Origin: Cyclobacteriaceae bacterium
GTDB taxonomy: Bacteria; Bacteroidota; Bacteroidia; Cytophagales; Cyclobacteriaceae
DNA length: 22,430 nucleotides
Assembly: GCA_015492915.1 (NCBI GenBank)
Contig: WGED01000618.1
Coordinates: forward strand, 1-22,430
Direction: 5' to 3'
Shown: in pieces, positions 19,401 through 22,430 of the stretch
Numbering within the stretch: position 1 is the stretch's first letter
How the letters are laid out: each line of letters opens with the position of its first letter
The notes under the pieces: model-generated
What the model was told of the DNA's origin: nothing
Database searches by the model: none
What the model saw: the letters and a program-made list of their open reading frames with translations, nothing else
Made by a program: the position numbers and the translations under genes

Positions 19401-22400
19401 ACCATCGTCGATATTATAAGCAAATCCTGAAACTGTCTGTAACCCTGAGTTCTCACTTACTGCCTGATTGCCAAGTATGTCAAAGACAGGAATATCATTC
19501 ACGGGAAGAATTGTGATGTCAACAGTTTTTTCTGTGATAGCTTGTCCGTCATCAAGCCGGACCGTTAATGTCACAGTTCCATTGGCATTGGCAATCGGTG
19601 TGTAGGTGAGTGTGCCGCTACTTCCAGAAACAGAAACCGTAGGGTCGGGGATTATTGCCGGGTCGCTTGAGAAAGCAGTTGTTGTGAGTGATTCGGGTTC
19701 ATTAGGCCCCGGCGAGATACCTGTCAGATTAATAGTTTGAGTTCCTGCGTCTTCAAGAATATCGGGCTGTGCAGGAATATTATCCATTGTGGGAGGATCG
19801 TTGACATTTGCAATGCTTACCGAGAAGGGTTGCTCTGTAAAGGCACCATCCTTGTCAGTTACCCTGACGGTAATGGTTACTGTGCCGAATGCATCGGGGA
19901 CAGGTGTAAATTCTATGCTTCCTGTTGCGTTGGGAGAGGTATAATTTATTACAGGATCGGGGATTATGGAAACATCACTGGATGTAGCAGTTACAGTGAG
20001 GTTCTTTGGTGGTTCACCATCATCGGTTATGCCACTGAGTGCCACTGTTTGTAATCCTGCATCCTCATTAATTGCCAAATTTCCAATAGGATCAAGTGTC
20101 GGAGGGTCGTTTACACTGATTACTGTTTGGGTAAATGACTGACTGGTGCTTTTCTGATTTGAATCATCATCTGTTACCGTTACTGTAATGATCACGTCAC
20201 CATATTGATCGGGTTCAGGCTGGTAATAAAGCGTCCAGGTTCCCGCACTATAAACCACGCTCGGATCCGGTATTATTCCGGGTTGATTTGATGTCGCAGT
20301 AACCGTTACGTTTTGTGTGGCTTCATTCGGCCCCGGGCCCACACCGGAAAGTGCCAGCGATTGCTGAGCAGCATCTTCATTGATAGCTGCGGGATCAGGT
20401 ATCGGGTCGAGCGTAGGAGGGTCGTTGACCGGATTAACTTGCACGGTGAAAGTTTCAGTAGTTGTCAGGCCTCCGTCATTGGCGTTTACCGTGATCAGTG
20501 CCGAACCATAAGCATTGGCTAGTGGTGTATAAGTCAGCGTCGCCGTAGAATTGGGTGAAGTGTAGTTGACATTTACGACATCAATCAAAGCCGTATTGCC
20601 GGATGTGGCTGTGATGGTAATAGTTTGATTCTCTTCCGGATCTCCATCATCAATTCCTGTCAGACTCACTGACTGTAATCCTGCATCCTCGTCTATGGCT
20701 GCCGGATCCGCGATCGGGTCAATGACAGGAGGGTCATTTATTTTGATTACATCGATTGTGAAGGTTGATATTTTTGTGTCATCGTCTCCCGGATTTGTAG
20801 TGCCGCCATCATCGGTTATAGTGAGTGTGATAGTGACCGTTCCGTTGGCATTGGCAACAGGATTAAATGTAATTGATCCGGTCGAATTGCCCTGTGTATA
20901 ATTTACACTACCGTCAGGTATAATACCGGCATCGCTTGAAATGGCTGTTATAGTAAGAAACTGAGAAGTCTCATCTGCCCCTCCACCGGGCGTAATGCCT
21001 GTCAGATTAACAATTAACGCCTGATCTTCATTGGTCGTTTGGTTGGCAACAGGGTCGACGGTCGGCTCGTCATTTACGGCATTGACAGTCACTAACCATG
21101 ATTCTGAAACAGTGGAATTTCCATCATCAACCGTCACGGTAATGGTAGCGGTTCCGTTTTGATTAGCGACAGGGGTATAAGTGACATCAGCCGTCCCGGT
21201 GCCACTATCATAGTTTACTGACGGCGTTGGAATCAATGCTGTATTAGACGAAACTGCCATAACAGTTGGGGGAGGACTTTCTCCTCCACCGGCAGAAATT
21301 CCCGTCAGGGTCATGGTTTGCTGTGCTGCATCTTCGTAGATTGGTGCTGGATCCGTGACAGGATCTATGGTCGGAGGGTCATTTACGGGATTAACATCTA
21401 TCGTCATGGTATAAGCCGATGTACTAAAATCCGTACCGTCATTTACTCTGAAATCAAAAGTGGCATAGGCTGCGCCATTCTCATCAGGTAATGGCGTAAA
21501 AATCAGATTAGATAAATCCGGGGCATTGATGATCTGGCCGTTAGTCACGTCAACCGAATTGAACTGTAAGGAGCCGGTTATATTTAAGGTTGATATTTCA
21601 ATGCTTGCCAGGAGGTCACCATCAACATCGGAAAACGGAAAATCGGTTGCCGCAAAGGCTCTTGAATTGTCTTCATCGACATTTACGGTATTATTCGCTG
21701 ATGTCGGCAGGTCATTGATGGAATTTACATTAAAAGTCATAGTGTGTGAGACAGAGCTTTGTCCACTGCTATCAAATACCTTAAAAGTGAAAGTTGTATA
21801 AGGCAGCCCGCTTCCGTTTGGAGCAGGTGTAAAAACCAGATTCCCGGCATTCAATGAGGCATAAGTAACTTCCTGCCCGTTATTAACGGTGACACCACCA
21901 TCTGTCAGACTACCCAGACCGACAGTGGTTTCAATCAACACTTTGGCGAAAGTGTCGCCATCGATGTCGGAAAAGTTAAAATCAGCTACCGTAATAGTAA
22001 TCGAATTATCTTCGTCAAGCGTGAGGGTATTGTCCTGGGATGTCGGGGGATCGCTTTGTGGTGTCACGTCGATGGTCATCGTGTATTGAATGCTTTCCTC
22101 ACTGGCATCGTCAATAACTGTAAAGTTATAACTGGCATAAGCAGTTCCGTTTTCGTTTGCCGCAGGCGTGAATTTCAGGCCGCCGGCAGAGATATCGGTT
22201 ACGGAAACGATGGTATTTTCATCTCCGGGATTGAGTGTGACGCCATTTACAGAGAGGGCGCCTTTTATGGGGAGCGTGACGATTTTCACGCTGGCAAAGT
22301 TATTTCCGTCAGCATCGGCAAAATTAAAATCGGCAATGGTGAAAGTATAAACCTGATCTTCATCCACCACGACGGTATTATTTGACGATGTTGGTGCTGT

Positions 22401-22430
22401 GGCTAGTGCGGCGTTATACGCGAGTAGCAA
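10494..22430 (-). CDS. Giant T9SS-secreted cadherin/Ig-like repeat adhesin (5' end outside window)
   Basis: A minimum of 3,978 residues, open through the right window edge; the TTG at 22430 is just the first codon seen. From residue about 14 it is a string of some 36 beta-sandwich domains joined by VNDPP-type linkers. Type A (about 108-115 residues) has an E/D-D-x-x-Y-F opening, DFxFSDxDG and YTMTI; type B (about 101-111) has NEDAGxQTVxLTGI, SSNTALIP and LTYTP; type C has NIDDGDPELxQ and LTF. Order: A1-3, B4-9, C10-11, A12-14, C15, B16-21, C22-23, A24-26, C27, B28-30. Domains 31-36 (about 3253-3890) are unlike the rest and one another; 33 and 34 are He_PIG/cadherin-like. Residues 3895-3978 are a type B sorting domain. 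Acidic DxDG and DDGD motifs suggest calcium binding, as in cadherin-like domains (inference). Only five cysteines are present. It is the first visible gene of the tightly packed locus with the PorP/SprF and OmpA genes. Likely a surface adhesin or gliding-type filament; ligand unknown. Confidence 0.93.
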   Translation of the reverse strand: MLLAYNAALATAPTSSNNTVVVDEDQVYTFTIADFNFADADGNNFASVKIVTLPIKGALSVNGVTLNPGDENTIVSVTDISAGGLKFTPAANENGTAYASYNFTVIDDASEESIQYTMTIDVTPQSDPPTSQDNTLTLDEDNSITITVADFNFSDIDGDTFAKVLIETTVGLGSLTDGGVTVNNGQEVTYASLNAGNLVFTPAPNGSGLPYTTFTFKVFDSSGQSSVSHTMTFNVNSINDLPTSANNTVNVDEDNSRAFAATDFPFSDVDGDLLASIEISTLNITGSLQFNSVDVTNGQIINAPDLSNLIFTPLPDENGAAYATFDFRVNDGTDFSTSAYTMTIDVNPVNDPPTIDPVTDPAPIYEDAAQQTMTLTGISAGGGESPPPTVMAVSSNTALIPTPSVNYDSGTGTADVTYTPVANQNGTATITVTVDDGNSTVSESWLVTVNAVNDEPTVDPVANQTTNEDQALIVNLTGITPGGGADETSQFLTITAISSDAGIIPDGSVNYTQGNSTGSITFNPVANANGTVTITLTITDDGGTTNPGDDDTKISTFTIDVIKINDPPVIDPIADPAAIDEDAGLQSVSLTGIDDGDPEENQTITITATSGNTALIDVVNVNYTSPNSTATLTYTPLANAYGSALITVNANDGGLTTTETFTVQVNPVNDPPTLDPIPDPAAINEDAAQQSLALSGVGPGPNEATQNVTVTATSNQPGIIPDPSVVYSAGTWTLYYQPEPDQYGDVIITVTVTDDDSNQKSTSQSFTQTVISVNDPPTLDPIGNLAINEDAGLQTVALSGITDDGEPPKNLTVTATSSDVSIIPDPVINYTSPNATGSIEFTPVPDAFGTVTITVRVTDKDGAFTEQPFSVSIANVNDPPTMDNIPAQPDILEDAGTQTINLTGISPGPNEPESLTTTAFSSDPAIIPDPTVSVSGSSGTLTYTPIANANGTVTLTVRLDDGQAITEKTVDITILPVNDIPVFDILGNQAVSENSGLQTVSGFAYNIDDGDIEDQALTFQTTLGTSSGTLTFDTPPTVDVATGDLVYEATPNTNGNVTVTLTLKDNGGTANGGIDESSKDFVIYVTAVNEPPTFTLNGDPATVNEDAGAVTEPGYAQNIDDGDPELNQPMQFVLSKLSGDLTFAVDPAIDVNTGDLTYTPADNANGTAIINVYLEETDAGGEVSQTQQFTITVQAVNDPPVGADETIVMNEDEVYVFQQTDFTFSDIDNHNFAGIKIAGLPLKGDLLYNGSPVSLGQECPDITLLTYSPISNESGTAYTTFTFNVRDESGDLSLSSYTMTIDVTPQPDNPVGADNSVNTNEDVNYVFAISDFPYSDPDNEAFGGIIIQTNVSKGSLLENSVVITAFPKTIADVTKLEFQPLAGENGTPYTSFTFDVVDAGGATSEGDGPYTMSINVGAVNDPPIGSDESITFLEDQTYTFQVADFTFSDPDGHTFDGIQITEVETSGSLQYNGVDVNSLDICPDVTLLTYTPPTNQNGSALATFRFKVRDNSTELNTSVNDYLMTINVTSVNDAPVFSITEDPPGINEDEGAQTITAFVTGIDDGDVEANQSLSFTLTHDPHPTLTFTAEPSIDLSGTLTYTPAPNAYGVITINVYLKDNGGTANGGIDQSSTQQFTISVSPINDQPTLDDIGGGFTLNEDASNYNVNLSGIGTGASNETQTITVTAVSSNTGILPNPAVNYTSPNATGTLTLNPSPNAYGTVDVTVTVSDGQSTNGSITKSFQVIINPVNDPPTLDAISDPAPILEDAGLQTIDLTGISAGPNETQTLTVVAESDNTTLIPDPDVNYTSPDAIGSLSYIPVPDQSGTAIITVTVTDDGSSNNTVQRQFTVTVDPVNDQPTLDDLPSTPIALNEDAGQQTLLLTGISAGGDETQTLTLTAVSEFPDIIPNPTIGAVSNGQATLTYTPNADKYGLVKITVTVDDNQPENNTISKDFYVDIASVNDPPTLDPIAGSPFTINEDSPTQTVSLTGISAGGGETQTLSVYAVSSDETIIPPPSVSYTQGNTTASLSYTPEPDKSGSVTITVYVDDLSGTNNLISRTFTVQINEINDAPTLNDIIPPGDILEDAPQQTVTLSGITAGGGETQTLTVTAKSLQPAIIGDPQVNYSGNTDATLLFTPLPNAYGLVTIEVTVDDGQATNNQTTKTFQVNVVPVNDPPTIDDIASPVTLNEDAGTQTIELTGITSGPNENQTLIITATSDNTALIPNPVIQNKTTTTRDLIFTPVADANGSAVITVTVNDQQASDNITTKTFTVEVLPVNDAPTFDIQPDANVTENAGPVTIDEFATNIDDGDPELTQSLTFDLNVSGSLAFKTLPSLSAANGALTFETAANSNGTADVTVTLTDDGSPSATSVVKSFKINVLPINGKPSFDLNGDPPAVNEDAGLITVNAFAQNIDDGDPELNQSLTFQLNKISGTLTFQTAPQINATSGDLTYQSSVNSNGSALISATLSDGGETSEPQYFTITVNALNDPPTGADETVTTLEDQAYIFKVSDFTYNDPENNAFSGVQIVALESNGDLEYNGTDVTLNQICPDVTLLVFKPELNGTTPSEFSFKLRDSDGALSDIAYKMTVNITPVDDNPTSAPAEVTTQENTAYTFSKNDFPFSDPDGDSFVGIRIYSLETRGDLEYNGTDVSVGTEITNFAQLRFIPAPYQNGNPYATFEFQVKDSKNAYSTAYTMSIVVGAVNDRPTGSDEQITILEDEVYIFKASDFTFNDLDGDQFDGILIVSYETDGDLEYNGADITGLPTICTDVTKLVFKPNPDENGTGYSSFDFKVKDNSNTQNISADAYTMTINVTAVNDPPVFTITSNPPAINEDAGLQTVANFASSINDGDPEQTQTLTFSSPQLTNSTGTLTFSANPQIDVTGTLTYQAAANTYGTATYSVFLRDNGETSNGGQNQSTPQNFTITVNGINDPPTIDPVADRPAIAEDAGMQTVNLNNVSAGPFENQPISITAVSSNTSLIPHPTVNYQSPNTTGSLTYTPVADQWGTATIEITVNDGQSTNNTIIETFLVTVNSVNDPPTLDDIPDPNPIPENSGTQTVTLTGITAGGGENQSVILSVTSSNTTLIPTPTLTYSGGSTAQLSYTPVADRNGTSTITVTVDDQNGGQITKSFVVSVSPVNSPPTLDPIADPAPIAEDSGPQNVQLTGISSGTNEDQPLTIFAESSNTALISIITINYTYPSTTGTLTFTPNSNQFGTAIISVTVDDGSPANNQITQQFKVEVTPVADMPSVTNAITNEGEQTTDGLVIERNVNDGNEVTYFKITNIMNGTLFYGDGVREIQEGEFIPYDQASSGLRFTPNSKLDGSFNVQASLTNHDSGLGGGIATAIIVVNAIPTTTDLPNLTLNEDSPQLVFDLYQTFDDEEDLDINLLFEVSNTAPDIVTASISGQTLTITFLKDKNGTAFITVKCTDTNGAFVEDLIELTVVPVNDPPAFTSDPVLSVDQDSNYNYAVVTEDVEGDVRYFELNGPAWLLLEDNGDGTATITGTPGQADVGDHLVEITVLETVSGLSITQTYTLTVNNVNDPPAIVSDPPTTATETEKYEYLIEVADPDANDSYMVYLDPASKLNWLVLSTQAPFVLEGFPPVGSAGTYTIKLIVIDAGGLVGEQIYTLVVNAQNIPPVVQNFPVNGLIEDQSYTFSIEEFTNAFSDADPGDELVFIKIVELPINGSLFLNNKLVNEGDTIYRADLNKLVFKPDDNYFGLNFFTWTASDGKSLALTPSRVDINILPVDDPPQIINLETNPVEYEFGDFNIFITDNAEVVEVDDGRIAWAEIAISGNYVYGQDSLAILDSFTGITSRWNDTTGVLTINGLKSAAIYQDVIRSLVYVNQKRFAPNTKTRTIRIVVSDGELTSTPVTRDVTFRDTFVELVIPTGFTPNNDGVNDTWEIDNIQNHEDAIVRVYTREGVLIYESVGFYKEWDGTYNGEIVKPGVYYFTIDIVKFERKFTGSLTVLR
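10497..10748 (-). other. Type B T9SS C-terminal sorting domain (CHU_C / gliding-motility-associated)
   Basis: The last 84 residues of the giant protein. It starts IPTGFTPNNDGVNDTWEI, continues with IQNHEDAIVRVYTREGVLIY and EWDGTYNG, and ends KPGVYYFTIDI and FTGSLTVLR. The TPNNDGxND, V-x-V-x-x-R-x-G, W-x-G and P-x-G-x-Y-Y-F elements in this order define the type B domain, which directs secretion through T9SS and in characterised cases needs a PorP/SprF partner. Confidence 0.95.
10749..12675 (-). other. Non-repeating C-proximal region of the giant protein (domains 31-36)
   Basis: Six domains unlike units 1-3. Domain 31 (about 12354-12675) is a diverged cadherin-like domain. Domain 32 (12066-12354) has NEDSPQLVFDL and the only cysteine outside type A. 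Domains 33 and 34 (11500-12066) look like He_PIG/cadherin-like Ig domains (ITGTPGQADVGDHLVEI; GSAGTYTIKLIVIDAGG). Domain 35 (11160-11500) resembles type A without its cysteine. Domain 36 (about 10760-11160) has the cadherin-like pattern of an AWAEIAISGNY strand, GVLTINGLKSAAIYQ and RSLVYVN. By analogy with other giant adhesins this may form a membrane-proximal base (inference). Confidence 0.65.
12676..14953 (-). repeat. Higher-order repeat unit 3 of the giant gene, truncated (AAA-C-BBB, 7 domains)
   Basis: Opens with GADET like unit 2 and follows it through AAA-C and three B domains, then breaks off at about 12675, where the sequence changes to non-repeating domains. The missing part would be three B and two C domains. 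Confidence 0.75.
14954..18832 (-). repeat. Higher-order repeat unit 2 of the giant gene (AAA-C-BBBBBB-CC, 12 domains)
   Basis: The complete unit, 3,879 bp, opening with GADET. Its three A domains and single C domain correspond one-to-one with those of unit 3: the cysteine motif QECPDI/QICPDV in the first A, INVGAVND/IVVGAVND closing the second, DICPDV/TICTDV in the third, then VFSIT/VFTIT opening C. Matching bases at the start of the third A domain (18175 and 14311) are 3,864 bp apart, exactly 1,288 codons. Confidence 0.8.
18833..22391 (-). repeat. Higher-order repeat unit 1 of the giant gene (AAA-BBBBBB-CC, 11 domains)
   Basis: Eleven domains, about 3.56 kb. Its first A domain matches the first A domain of unit 2 (LP-I/L-KG followed by an NG turn, and IDVTPQ at the end). 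Its two closing C domains match those closing unit 2: ENSG/ENAG in the first, and LNGDP, NIDDGDPELNQ and K-L/I-SG-x-LTF in the second. The single C domain between A3 and the first B is absent here. Confidence 0.75.

Noticed and set aside
22428..22430. TTG at the window edge as start codon of the giant gene
   Set aside because: It is simply the first whole codon in the window. The frame is open at the edge and no complete signal peptide is present, so the gene is partial.
10494..22430. CRISPR array or satellite-like DNA repeat
   Set aside because: The regular spacing of about 320 bases reflects protein domains; copies are strongly diverged in DNA and keep the reading frame throughout.

Overview
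The window looks like a piece of a Bacteroidota (Bacteroidetes) chromosome, probably a gliding or marine Cytophagales-type organism, although I cannot fix the genus. The evidence is a gliding-motility-type (CHU_C, type B) C-terminal sorting domain for the type IX secretion system (T9SS), a PorP/SprF-family outer-membrane protein, an OmpA protein with PD40 propeller repeats, a DUF2911 protein, and weak or absent Shine-Dalgarno signals. All genes except one are on the minus strand, so transcription runs from high to low coordinates. I see no rRNA, tRNA, CRISPR array, insertion sequence or integrase. No gene-free stretch is longer than about 200 bases.

Low-coordinate region (1-3108): ordinary chromosomal genes. 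It holds the N-terminal part of an ABC-F ATPase cut by the window edge, an exported DUF2911 protein, a dCMP deaminase (the only plus-strand gene) and murB for peptidoglycan precursor synthesis.

High-coordinate region (3109-22430): a surface-structure locus. In transcription order it encodes (i) a giant repetitive adhesin-like protein, at least 3,978 residues, entering from the right edge and ending in a type B T9SS sorting domain; (ii) a PorP/SprF-family protein whose GTG start lies 7 bases after the giant gene's stop; (iii) a PD40-OmpA protein whose start overlaps the sprF stop; (iv) an exported protein made almost wholly of TPR repeats, 78 bases on; and (v) an exported 1,070-residue protein made of eleven Ig-like repeats, 191 bases on. 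By analogy with SprB/SprF of Flavobacterium johnsoniae, the PorP/SprF protein probably serves surface delivery of the giant protein. The PD40-OmpA and TPR proteins are plausible periplasmic anchoring or assembly partners. The Ig-repeat protein is a possible accessory fibre.

The most striking structure is inside the giant protein. Its roughly 36 domains of about 95-130 residues are not a simple tandem array. Three domain subfamilies (A, B, C) are arranged in a higher-order repeat AAA-C-BBBBBB-CC with a period of about 3.87 kb. There is one full copy, one copy lacking the single C domain, and one copy that stops after three B domains and gives way to six non-repeating domains and the sorting domain. 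Four of the five cysteines in the visible protein sit at the same position in A-type domains.
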